Virus record (IMG/VR): IMGVR_UViG_3300010153_006010
Coordinates: 1-56,029 of that record
From: a virus
Reading direction: 5' to 3' (one strand)
Length of the DNA stretch: 56,029 nt
Of the stretch, positions 44,508 through 52,641 are shown one piece after another. The translations under genes were made by a program, and so were the position numbers. Position 1 is the stretch's first letter. The number at the start of each line of letters is the position of its first letter. The notes beneath the pieces were generated by a model. That model saw only the letters and a list, made by a program, of their open reading frames with translations. It was not told where the DNA came from and did not search any database.

Positions 44508-45109
44508 TGTGCTTCATCCTTTCGAAACAGAAATGTGCGGTGGTTGCTATTATATGGGAACGATTGACACTCTTCCACAAGCCCAAACCCATTAAATCTA
44601 AATGTATTCATCAAATTTTCATAATTCAATATTGTTTTGATAGTCGGAAGGTTGCCATATGTTGTGTAATTGTCAAGATGAGTTTCCGTATTTGTTATTT
44701 CTTGGCGATGAATTAAAATATCACCTTCACTATGAAGTAATATTTTATTAAGTATAATATACCATTCCGGCACTTCACTGAGAAAACTGTTCATCAATAT
44801 TAAGTCATACTGTTTAGTAAATTCAAAATTGGTTTCATTGGCATCGATAGATATATATTTTCCCGAAGGGTTGGACACCTTAGACACTTTCTCTATGATG
44901 TGAGGTAAATCGGCTCCGGTATAGTCCCACTGAGGAAAAGCCGCAGAAGCTTCGGCAGTGCCACAGCCGATGTCCAACAAAGTTCTTCCGTCGGATAGTT
45001 CCACACATCGACTAAGAGAGGCAAAATGATCTGATTCTTGTAAAGGTCGAAAGCCCGCAGTTAACATTGATGTGGGAAGAGCGTCGGTGTTATACCAAGC
45101 TGTTTTCAT
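44504..45109 (-). CDS. SAM-dependent methyltransferase, class I
   Basis: A 201-residue protein with the clear class-I motif TLLDIGCGTAEASAAFP (Gly-rich loop), a following DYTGADLP strand whose Asp binds the SAM ribose, and YDLILMNSFLSEVPEW as motif IV/post-I helix. This is a standard small-molecule or sugar methyltransferase. It begins at ATG 45109, overlapping the GT2-type gene by 20 bases, and ends in an ATGA overlap with the next methyltransferase-like gene. No substrate-specific features are visible. It likely caps or trims the glycan made by the island. Confidence 0.83.
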   Translation of the reverse strand: MKTAWYNTDALPTSMLTAGFRPLQESDHFASLSRCVELSDGRTLLDIGCGTAEASAAFPQWDYTGADLPHIIEKVSKVSNPSGKYISIDANETNFEFTKQYDLILMNSFLSEVPEWYIILNKILLHSEGDILIHRQEITNTETHLDNYTTYGNLPTIKTILNYENLMNTFRFNGFGLVEECQSFPYNSNHRTFLFRKDEAQ

Positions 45110-45995
45110 GATTATCTAACTCCATATCTATTCTCCTTTTCAGGGAATTCATATTTTTGGCTATAGCTTGGGGGTGTCTACCTTCGAACTCTGCCGTATA
45201 ACATTCACCTCTATATTCAGCCTTGAATTCGTGTACTCCTTCATATTCTTTTTCTAGGTGGTACCTTTCGAATGGTTCAAGTTTCATCCACGGTAAATAA
45301 ACCCTATTATAATAATCGTCTATACACTTAGACATGCTTACTTTGGCTTTATAATATTCAATCTTGTTTTTTACCTGTTTTGGAAAAACGTAAGAATAGT
45401 GATACATCTCAATGCCGGTTGTTTGATACAGTGTCTCGCTATCTATGTGTTTCTTTGTGATAGATGAAGAAGTGGGGTATTTTATAGTAGGAGGACGGTG
45501 AGTTAGCCAGGTACTTCCAGGAGTAACCCTAAACACTCTTAAAAAATTATCCCTGTTTAACTCAAAACCTGTTAGATAATTGTCAAAACCGCCGTAAAAA
45601 CTTTTACTTCGAACACCTACACTGGTTGGTTTCACCTCGTCGAGAAAATCTAACATTTTTTCTATGTCGGATTGTAGATATAATTCATCACTGTCTAAAT
45701 TCCACAGATAATCTATGTCATCCCTCAAATGAGATAGATAAGCGTTACACTGCTCATCTTTTTCTTTATATTGACCATGTACAATTTGAATTTTATTATC
45801 AGGGTCTGGAAAATTAGTTAATATTTCGTTAGTCCTATCAGTAGAAGTTGTTCTCCCACGATCTTGCCAATATTTTACGGGACCCTCGGCGATTAAAATT
45901 TGTGTAGCATAAGGGTAAACCTGTTCGAGACATTCTTGGAGGACATAATCCCCCTCAAAGACTATCATTCCGAATGCTATTTTTGGTTTTGTCAT
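45090..45995 (-). CDS. GT2-family glycosyltransferase
   Basis: I start this 301-residue protein at ATG 45995 because AGGGAAG is well placed before it; an upstream ATG at 46013 would lengthen the overlap. The chain shows a GT-A start (IAFGMIVFEGDYVLQECL), TSTDRTNEILTNF, and the metal-binding WNLDSDELYL. The remaining residues are Tyr- and Lys-rich. GT2-like enzymes use UDP-, dTDP- or CMP-sugars to extend glycans. Its gene overlaps the GT8-like gene, so the two probably act in sequence. Acceptor and donor are unknown. Confidence 0.78.
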   Translation of the reverse strand: MTKPKIAFGMIVFEGDYVLQECLEQVYPYATQILIAEGPVKYWQDRGRTTSTDRTNEILTNFPDPDNKIQIVHGQYKEKDEQCNAYLSHLRDDIDYLWNLDSDELYLQSDIEKMLDFLDEVKPTSVGVRSKSFYGGFDNYLTGFELNRDNFLRVFRVTPGSTWLTHRPPTIKYPTSSSITKKHIDSETLYQTTGIEMYHYSYVFPKQVKNKIEYYKAKVSMSKCIDDYYNRVYLPWMKLEPFERYHLEKEYEGVHEFKAEYRGECYTAEFEGRHPQAIAKNMNSLKRRIDMELDNHENSLV

Positions 45996-46884
45996 GTGCT
46001 TCCCTGAGATCATTATAATATTGATCTGCTATAAGTTTAATAAATTGTTGCTGGTGCGCTGAATGAGTTGGTTCTTTGAGGAACCCATGGCGTGGAGCTA
46101 GTTCATATGAATTTATATCATACTTTGGTTTAAAATTTGAAAAATGGCAATACAATAATTCTTGCTCTTTTTTATTCCAGACTATTTTATTATTTGTATA
46201 TCCATGATAATTGAAATTCCACGGAGCTAAATGACCTATATCCTCATCTAGGACTTTAACGTTGGTGGATAATTGTTCAAATACTTCTAGATATTTTTGA
46301 TCGCCGCAGGTGCCATGAGTTTGAAAATATTCATTATCATGTCTTAAAAGACAATTTTTCCACCATGTTAAAACTTTATATCCCTCGAAATCATTTTTAA
46401 AATAGACTATACCAACATTATACTTTCCATTAACTGGGTTATAGGGACATCGATGTTCTACTATTCCCACACTACAATCTTCTACAGATTTTTCAAGGTC
46501 TTCTAGTCCTCGGAGAAAATAAATATCTGAATCTATGTATAAAATATCATCTACTTCTAAATTCTCTAAACACCACCAACTAAAATAGGAAGCAAGTGCC
46601 CAAAGAAATTGTAATTTTTGTGCTTGAAGAAAATCGTTTCCAGTGTTTAGCAAAGCCTCCCTTGATGGTGGGTTCGAGCGAGCAGTTCGTAAATTAACGT
46701 CTTCTCTTAATAGATCTGATATCTTATACTTCTTTATATTTGGTTCATTACATTTTCTATATATCTCGTCATCTACACACAATAAATGTAAAACGTAATT
46801 TTCCTGATGGCGCTTCAATGAGGTATTAAGAGCTAATACCTTTTCTGTGAAGTTGTTATCAGCTAAGGTACAGAAATTATTCAT
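45955..46884 (-). CDS. GT8-like glycosyltransferase
   Basis: A 309-residue protein. Features that suggest a GT8-type fold are FCTLADNNFTEKVLALNTSL at the N-terminus, the metal-binding ILYIDSDIYFLRGLEDL with its DxD, KYNVGIVYFKN, and a GDQKYLEVF segment. GT8 enzymes are metal-dependent retaining transferases using UDP-galactose or UDP-glucose. A Trp-rich helix (FLWALASYFSWWCL) lies between and may bind the acceptor. There is a 79-base gap before it, the largest inside the island. The start is ATG 46884 with only a weak GAGAA ribosome site. Substrate is unknown. Confidence 0.75.
   Translation of the reverse strand: MNNFCTLADNNFTEKVLALNTSLKRHQENYVLHLLCVDDEIYRKCNEPNIKKYKISDLLREDVNLRTARSNPPSREALLNTGNDFLQAQKLQFLWALASYFSWWCLENLEVDDILYIDSDIYFLRGLEDLEKSVEDCSVGIVEHRCPYNPVNGKYNVGIVYFKNDFEGYKVLTWWKNCLLRHDNEYFQTHGTCGDQKYLEVFEQLSTNVKVLDEDIGHLAPWNFNYHGYTNNKIVWNKKEQELLYCHFSNFKPKYDINSYELAPRHGFLKEPTHSAHQQQFIKLIADQYYNDLREAHDKTKNSIRNDSL
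46001..46005 (-). promoter_or_regulatory. Ribosome site deciding the GT2 start
   Basis: AGGGA on the minus strand, five bases before ATG 45995, inside the last codons of the preceding GT8-like gene. It favours the second methionine over the first (46013). Confidence 0.65.
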
Positions 46885-46963
46885 AATCTATTGTTCTCAG
46901 CTTATGTTTTTAAAATAACACAAATAGCATCCCATAAATGAACCGACAGAGTGTTACTGGTCT
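46885..46963. other. 79-base gap inside the glycan island
   Basis: No gene is supported here. Read on the minus strand it follows the stop of the RmlB-like gene, whose end overlaps a TATATAAA string. Any frame is very short (a 12-codon one starting ATGGGA has no ribosome site). The gap could hold a weak internal promoter, as a similar TATATAAA stands upstream of phoH, but eight-base AT-rich strings occur by chance in this genome. Confidence 0.4.
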
Positions 46964-47857
46964 TTATATAAATTTAATTATTCCTTGGTTTTTTTCTATC
47001 GTAAAGCCGGTGTTATCTAGCTTTTCTGAATCTATTGAATATCTTACATCTTGGCCGAGCCTGTTTTTTACATATTTAACATGCGGATTGATATCATCAA
47101 TATTATACCATGAACACACCTGACTGACAACTTCTATGTTGGTTAAATGATTATCAGCCGCAATATTGAATACTTCATTTCTTTCGCCGCTGAGAATAAG
47201 ATGATAAATAGCCTTAACATTATCTTCCACCCGAACCCAGTCTCGTATATAAGACCCGTCGCCATGAATAGGAATACAAGTCTTGTTTTCTAAACATTCT
47301 ATAATTTTGGGAATCAATTTTTCTGAATATTGTCTTGGTCCATAGTTATTTGAGCTTCGAGTTATTAGATACTCTAGTCCGTAAGTTTTATTATGAGAGA
47401 ATACAAACATTTCGCCCGCTGCCTTACTAGCAGAATAAGGATTGCTAGGTAAAAGCATGTCCCTCTCGTAAAATTTCTTATCCCTTGTATCTCCATAAAC
47501 TTCATCGGTGCTTATTTGTACAAAAAGAGGCGGGTTATAAACCTTAGCCCTCACTAGTTCCAAGAGATTGAATACCCCTCGGGCATTACTATCAAAGAAC
47601 ACCTTAGGAGACTCAATAGAATTATCTACATGAGATTCGGCAGCGAAGTTAACCACCACATCACATGGCGGCAGGTGGGTCATAGTAGATATATCTTCTT
47701 GGCGTAGTTCATATTTGGGGTCATCATCCCAGGGTAATTCTTTATTAGAAGCATAAGTCATCTTGTCGATATCAATTACTTCATGCCCCTTCAATAATAA
47801 TAATTCCACGAAGTGACTCCCAATGAAACCTCTTCCGCCCGTAACAACAAACTTCAT
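46964..47857 (-). CDS. rmlB: dTDP-glucose 4,6-dehydratase, RmlB-like
   Basis: I use ATG 47857, which follows the upstream stop by one base, rather than the longer frame that adds 41 unrelated residues. The resulting 297-residue protein is an extended SDR: VVTGGRGFIGSHFVELL, NFAAESHVDNSI, then ISTDEVYGD (Ser116-Thr117-Asp118-Glu119) and NPYSASKAAGEM (Tyr141/Lys145). The Asp-Glu pair after Thr is the mark of 4,6-dehydratases, which turn dTDP-glucose into dTDP-4-keto-6-deoxyglucose. The usual length is about 350, so some C-terminal substrate-binding residues may be shortened. With the FdtA- and FdtB-like genes it forms a pathway; no RmlA is present, so dTDP-glucose must come from the host. Confidence 0.88.
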   Translation of the reverse strand: MKFVVTGGRGFIGSHFVELLLLKGHEVIDIDKMTYASNKELPWDDDPKYELRQEDISTMTHLPPCDVVVNFAAESHVDNSIESPKVFFDSNARGVFNLLELVRAKVYNPPLFVQISTDEVYGDTRDKKFYERDMLLPSNPYSASKAAGEMFVFSHNKTYGLEYLITRSSNNYGPRQYSEKLIPKIIECLENKTCIPIHGDGSYIRDWVRVEDNVKAIYHLILSGERNEVFNIAADNHLTNIEVVSQVCSWYNIDDINPHVKYVKNRLGQDVRYSIDSEKLDNTGFTIEKNQGIIKFI

Positions 47858-47858
47858 A

Positions 47859-49856
47859 TTATGATCCTTGTAAAAAAAGTTTTTGGTATGTTTTGAATAT
47901 CGAAAACTCCTCCTTCTGTTTCTTTTTTTCTGTTTCCTTATTGGTGGAAATACCTGTTGGGTTAACATAGTACAAGCCAAGGATCTTGTTTAAGCATAAA
48001 AATTTCGAACCGGCGAAAGCAGCACGGAGCCACATCTCCCAATCACCGGCACTAAAATATTCGTTGTTAAAGATGCCATATTTATCATGGAGTGTTTTCC
48101 TCCACATTGGATTGTTGTGAGGCGAATTGGATTTTAGTAAGGTTTCCTTGCCTGTGTAGGCAAAAGGTCTTAATTGTCTCCACGATGGATCATTATCTTC
48201 AAACTTTTGATTTGGTGTATCAGTTACATAACAGTCGGCGTAAACGAGATCCACATCATCATTTACACACAAAGTTTTGGCGTGATATTCTAGAGAATCA
48301 GGACTCTTACGATCGTCAAGGTTAGCATTGGTTAAATACTCCCCAGTAGAGATCTCAACGCCCATATTCCATACCGCATATATGCCTGGGTCTTCTTCCA
48401 GTCGCCGGTACACGATATTATCTGGGTATTTTTTTATGTATTTATTAATAACATCTTCTTCATTACCAGGAGAATTAGCGTTGATCAATATGAGTTCACA
48501 CTTTTCCTTAAAAATGCTTTGACGAGTTATATCCTCCATAAACCCATCGATATAATCATCACCATCATAGACAGAAGTAATAATAGAAATTTTAGGAATG
48601 CGAGTTATTGGGATATCATCATAATTGGTTAAAGATAAATCTTTTTGTAAAAATTTACTGTATTTATCTCGGACCACTGATATGTCTTGGGTTTCTCTGA
48701 GATATTCGGTTAAACGACTGACATCAAAATCTAAAAAACGACTGCCTTTTCTAATACTTTTTAAATGTTTTTTAAATGATTCTTCTCGTGGATAAGCCCA
48801 CTCACACTTTTCAGTTATCAAGCCAGGCATTAAATGATGAGGCTTCACCTTTTCAATATCGTAACCAACTTTCATAAAATGACTTTTTATCTTTTTCTTC
48901 TTGGACTTAGAAAGCACAGGAATTCGTAAGAAATCTAAATGACCTGACCAATTGGTGGCTATTACCGGAATATTATTACAGGCAGCCTGAAAGAGTGGTA
49001 TTCCGAAACCTTCGCCGTGTGTTGTGGAAATATAACATTTAATAACGTCTGGGTTATAAAGAGATTCCATCTCTTGACTGGATAAACTCCCATGTACCAG
49101 ATAAACTCTACATTTTCTTTCCTTGCAAATTGTATCCAAGAGACCATTTAGTCGATCCCTGGTATGATGAAAATCCACAGTACTATTATTATGGGCATAA
49201 GTTTTTATAACCAAACCGACATCTTCATCATCCTTGAATTCCTCGATAAACCATTTTAACATATTGTCAAAGTTTTTACGGGGAGCCATTTGTAAGACTG
49301 TAAGAAAATTAAATTTTGTAGTTAATCCCATGGGGGTATAAATGTCTAGTTTTTCCTCGGCTTTATAACCAAAAGGAATAATACTAATAGGAGTTTTTAT
49401 TCTCTCACCACTATCAGATTTCGTGTTCTTGAGATTATTTTGAGCATGTTGAGAAACAACCAAAATATGATTCATCAAATTACACGGAGAAACCCACTCA
49501 GAAGGGGCAAAAGTAGTTTCTAAAGCAGCAGTAACTCCGATATCATTCTCGGACATCTGTTGAAATTCGTTGGGGGGTCTTACTTGATATGTCGTGTCAA
49601 ATAGTCCCGCAATATTTATTTCCCCATTAGGATTCGCTCTTTGTTGAAACAACGTAGTAGTTTTATGAATATATTCTTCGTACTTTGCGGCATACTTATG
49701 ACTGCGAGTAGCCGAAGCCCATTGTGTATCTTGGATATAAAGATCTATTTGGTTCCCCAGACTGATGAAAGCATCAGCGATCGTCCTAGCATGTTCGCTG
49801 TAGCCCGAAATATTACACACTGGTCCGATAATAAGAACTTTTGGAATAGTTGTCAT
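47859..49856 (-). CDS. Bifunctional glycosyltransferase, GT4-GT2 fusion
   Basis: A 665-residue protein with two transferase domains. The first ~390 residues form a GT-B unit: GPVCNISGYSEHARTIADAF, LTVLQMAPRKNFDNML, and the nucleotide-sugar loop THGEGFGIPLFQAA. After a linker, residues about 425-640 are a GT-A (GT2) unit: ISIITSVYDGDDYIDGFM, ELILINANSPGNEED, AVWNMGVEISTGEYLTNAN and a Leu-Asp-Asp metal site. The fusion could add two sugars in one step. It is the second glycosyltransferase gene of the island in transcription order and overlaps its neighbour as ATGA. Donors unknown. Confidence 0.83.
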   Translation of the reverse strand: MTTIPKVLIIGPVCNISGYSEHARTIADAFISLGNQIDLYIQDTQWASATRSHKYAAKYEEYIHKTTTLFQQRANPNGEINIAGLFDTTYQVRPPNEFQQMSENDIGVTAALETTFAPSEWVSPCNLMNHILVVSQHAQNNLKNTKSDSGERIKTPISIIPFGYKAEEKLDIYTPMGLTTKFNFLTVLQMAPRKNFDNMLKWFIEEFKDDEDVGLVIKTYAHNNSTVDFHHTRDRLNGLLDTICKERKCRVYLVHGSLSSQEMESLYNPDVIKCYISTTHGEGFGIPLFQAACNNIPVIATNWSGHLDFLRIPVLSKSKKKKIKSHFMKVGYDIEKVKPHHLMPGLITEKCEWAYPREESFKKHLKSIRKGSRFLDFDVSRLTEYLRETQDISVVRDKYSKFLQKDLSLTNYDDIPITRIPKISIITSVYDGDDYIDGFMEDITRQSIFKEKCELILINANSPGNEEDVINKYIKKYPDNIVYRRLEEDPGIYAVWNMGVEISTGEYLTNANLDDRKSPDSLEYHAKTLCVNDDVDLVYADCYVTDTPNQKFEDNDPSWRQLRPFAYTGKETLLKSNSPHNNPMWRKTLHDKYGIFNNEYFSAGDWEMWLRAAFAGSKFLCLNKILGLYYVNPTGISTNKETEKKKQKEEFSIFKTYQKLFLQGS

Positions 49857-51112
49857 AGTTTTTCTACCCTAATATATTGGTAATTTTTTCTCGTCGTCCA
49901 AGACCCCTGGTCGGCGTGCAAATTAAGCATGAAGTTGACCCACTGAGAATTAAATTTCTCAAAGTTATAATTTTCCTGAACATGTTTTTGTCCTGCGACG
50001 CCGAGAGCCTCACGTTCTTCTGGGGATGATTTGTACATTTTTACTAGCGCATCGAGGAAATCTTTCTTGGCAAGTCTGTCTTCATAAATATAGGGAACCT
50101 GCTGGGATCCTATAATAGCCTTAGAAGCAGGCTCTAAACCAATACCAAACCACTTTTTGCCATCCGTTACCTGTTCTTGCAAACCACCTGTCATATTGAC
50201 AATAATAGGGGTACCACAAGACAAGGATTCAAGAGTAGCTAAACCAAAACCCTCAGCATCTGATATGTTAATTGTACACCCGGCCAGATTATACAATAGA
50301 CTTAATTGTTCAGCCGGCAACTTCTGAGTAGATAACACCATCTCCCCGTCTTTGAACCCTAAATTATTAGCTAAGTAATGAAGAGGTTGACCGTGAGGGT
50401 CGTTAGGATCTGTATGCATGAATAAGCACACCTTATCTCGCTCTATCCCTTCCAGGTCCAAAAATTCTCTAAACCAATGAATTAAACTACCAGTTTGTTT
50501 GCGTCGGGCATTTCTATTATTCCAAAAAAAGATAAATCGACCATCCAAAGCAGGGTTGTTTTTCCTTACCTCCGATAACTCTTTTTCCGATTTTTTACAA
50601 AAGATTGAAGAATCTACCGCATGAGGAATATACTCCTCTTTAACTGATGGAGCTACTGTTCTAACAATATCACTGGTCACTTTTGAGATGCTAGCAATAG
50701 CATCATTGGATTCATAAAATCTCTTATTAAAGTTAGGATATGGATAATTATCCCAGACATGGTAATAAACCATAGGAATATTCTCCCGTATGGTATCATC
50801 CATAGACCATAACCACTCATAAAACCTAGGATCAGTCATAAAATAGAGAATATCTGGTTTTCTATCTCTGATAAAAGAGTTTATTATCTGAGCGTTGCCA
50901 TAACCATCAATTGGGAAGATCTCCCAATCATCGCCGTATTGTTCTACCTTTTTTGGAGTGTAGTCTTGATGTTTGATCGCCCCCCCTAAGGAAATTACAT
51001 TAAATTTACCACTAGCCAGTAATGCTTCAATCATATATTTTGTTTGAGTAGCTACCCCAGAAGGTAATAAAGGGTGATCACTAATCGTGAGAACTGTTAT
51101 TTTTTTATCCAA
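49853..51112 (-). CDS. GT4-family glycosyltransferase
   Basis: A 419-residue GT-B enzyme. The start is TTG 51112, since it is the codon just before the conserved KKITVLTISDHPLLPSGVATQTKYM; no upstream ATG exists before the neighbouring stop. The C-terminal half shows FFWNNRNARRKQTGSL and the E(x7)E-like INISDAEGFGLATLESLSCG, which bind the sugar nucleotide. An Arg-Lys-rich patch after the first domain may contact a phosphate. It is the first gene of the carbohydrate island in transcription order. Donor and acceptor are unknown. Confidence 0.84.
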   Translation of the reverse strand: MDKKITVLTISDHPLLPSGVATQTKYMIEALLASGKFNVISLGGAIKHQDYTPKKVEQYGDDWEIFPIDGYGNAQIINSFIRDRKPDILYFMTDPRFYEWLWSMDDTIRENIPMVYYHVWDNYPYPNFNKRFYESNDAIASISKVTSDIVRTVAPSVKEEYIPHAVDSSIFCKKSEKELSEVRKNNPALDGRFIFFWNNRNARRKQTGSLIHWFREFLDLEGIERDKVCLFMHTDPNDPHGQPLHYLANNLGFKDGEMVLSTQKLPAEQLSLLYNLAGCTINISDAEGFGLATLESLSCGTPIIVNMTGGLQEQVTDGKKWFGIGLEPASKAIIGSQQVPYIYEDRLAKKDFLDALVKMYKSSPEEREALGVAGQKHVQENYNFEKFNSQWVNFMLNLHADQGSWTTRKNYQYIRVEKL

Positions 51113-51126
51113 CTTTTTTTTGATCC

Positions 51127-51966
51127 TTATTTACAGTACTCAGTTTTATAAAACTCACAGGTTCCGGGACGAAGTTTACAACTAGTACACGAATTTCTAT
51201 TCTTAATATATCTCTTATTTGTAATATTGTATAGAGCAGTTGTTAAAGATTTTAAAGCATCCGTGGTTCGTTTTTTGGCTGCTGTAATTCTGACGAATTC
51301 CACTTTCGAGCCGGGCTTTGCCGTCCTCTTAAGAAGAACAAAGTGACAATCCAGATCCTTTGGGTCCACATCGTATTTTTGAGAATAAAAATGTTTATAC
51401 ATCACAAGTTGATATGCCAGCGTTTTGTCACTCTTTTTTTCACGACGCCATCCCCAAGAACAAGTCTTCCAATCAATCAGGTGAACCTTTTCATCTTTCT
51501 TGGAGTAGACCACGAGGTCAATAAAGCCTTTGAAGTTTTTTTCTGCTTCCGTGAATTCAGGAATTGGTTCATATAAAAACTCTTCAGCAGCTAAAACGTG
51601 CCAATCCTCACCTAATTTTCCAAACTTTTCTACAAGAGATCTATAGAGATCTGGAATAATTTCGATGCCATGATTTACCCATTCTCGAAGGTTGAACTCG
51701 GTGGCAGCTCTTTGTTGCTCTTCAATGGGTAGAGACTTCAGTTCTTTTACAAACTGCTCTTTAAGCAGGGTAATGATTTTTTCCTGAGAGCGATACTGTT
51801 CAGTTTTTGTGAGAGTTTCTTCACATAAGGTATGTAAAGCCTTTCCAAAAGCAGTGTAAATATTACCCTGAAATTGTTTAACTTTATCAATATAGGTGAG
51901 TTTGTGGTAGTGGGGGCAAATAAGCCAATTCCTCCACTCAGAATAAGAGATGTGTTTTCCAGCCAA
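51127..51966 (-). CDS. PD-(D/E)XK nuclease with cysteine cluster (Cas4/RecB-like)
   Basis: A 279-residue nuclease of the RecB/Cas4 type. The core is FKGFIDLVVYS (Asp150), VHLIDWKTCS (Asp165-x-Lys167) and YQLVMYKHFY, the motif III helix. A single Cys17 near the N-terminus together with Cys260, Cys263, Cys270 and possibly Cys278 at the C-terminus matches the iron-sulfur staple of Cas4 and AddB-type nucleases. These are 5'-3' exonucleases used in recombination or DNA processing. It lies between the glycan island and a metallopeptidase-like gene. A role in host-DNA breakdown or in recombination-dependent replication is plausible. Confidence 0.83.
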   Translation of the reverse strand: MAGKHISYSEWRNWLICPHYHKLTYIDKVKQFQGNIYTAFGKALHTLCEETLTKTEQYRSQEKIITLLKEQFVKELKSLPIEEQQRAATEFNLREWVNHGIEIIPDLYRSLVEKFGKLGEDWHVLAAEEFLYEPIPEFTEAEKNFKGFIDLVVYSKKDEKVHLIDWKTCSWGWRREKKSDKTLAYQLVMYKHFYSQKYDVDPKDLDCHFVLLKRTAKPGSKVEFVRITAAKKRTTDALKSLTTALYNITNKRYIKNRNSCTSCKLRPGTCEFYKTEYCK

Positions 51967-51981
51967 TGTATAACCACTTTC

Positions 51982-52641
51982 TTAGTTGTTGACGACTTGA
52001 TCAATCTTGTTATATAGTTCGGGGCTAATTTTCTTTAATTTTTCTTTATCTTCTAAAAAGTATGCCTCAAAACCAGTAGCGAAATATTCTCGGAGCGAAA
52101 TCGAAGCATAGGGGCGTATAAAAATACCAGCAGTCATCATCTTTAAAAGGTTGCTCCCAATACGCTTATACAATAATACGTCCAATTCCGAATCATATTT
52201 GAGGTCCTTAAAATCATACTCTTTTGTCCAATATCCTTCAGATCTTAATTCAAACTCTAATTGCGATCGTTTTTTAAGAAACTCATCCTTTAACTTTTGG
52301 TCAGCATATAATTCTTCTGGATATAGCATCTCAACATGATGTGCAAACTCGTGAACTATATCGTTTATTAAATCGGTGGCGTCATCCTGCTCGTGAGTAA
52401 TATAAAACACGCCATCGTCATAAAGAGCGTTAGCGTCACGGGTTTTGAAACTTTCCTGATGACCTATTTCTACACCTTTTAAACCTCTGAAAAACTGTGC
52501 CGGAAGCAAGTTTTCGATAGACCTAAAGATTGCTTGTGGGTTTATATCTCCTGGTAGTTCTTCTCTTTGTATTACAGGCACATTGCCAAATTTAAAGTGG
52601 CGGGGGGTGTCTTTAACTTTTTCGAAAATATAATCCCTCAT
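51982..52641 (-). CDS. Zinc metallopeptidase-like protein (HEFAHH)
   Basis: A 219-residue protein with HEFAHH at residues 97-102, a classical HExxH zinc site in a helix preceded by TDLINDIV. A downstream helix contains YFATGFEAYFLED, whose Glu could be the third ligand as in gluzincins. The rest is charged and soluble, with no signal peptide. The function is not known. Candidates are processing of a phage structural protein or cutting of a host regulator. It overlaps the PIN-PhoH gene as ATGA and the nuclease gene lies 15 bases downstream. Confidence 0.72.
   Translation of the reverse strand: MRDYIFEKVKDTPRHFKFGNVPVIQREELPGDINPQAIFRSIENLLPAQFFRGLKGVEIGHQESFKTRDANALYDDGVFYITHEQDDATDLINDIVHEFAHHVEMLYPEELYADQKLKDEFLKKRSQLEFELRSEGYWTKEYDFKDLKYDSELDVLLYKRIGSNLLKMMTAGIFIRPYASISLREYFATGFEAYFLEDKEKLKKISPELYNKIDQVVNN

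Noticed and set aside
46964-47980. Longer start for the RmlB-like gene at 47980.
   Set aside because: The extra 41 residues are shadow of the upstream fusion gene; ATG 47857 begins exactly at the conserved Rossmann strand and follows the stop by one base.
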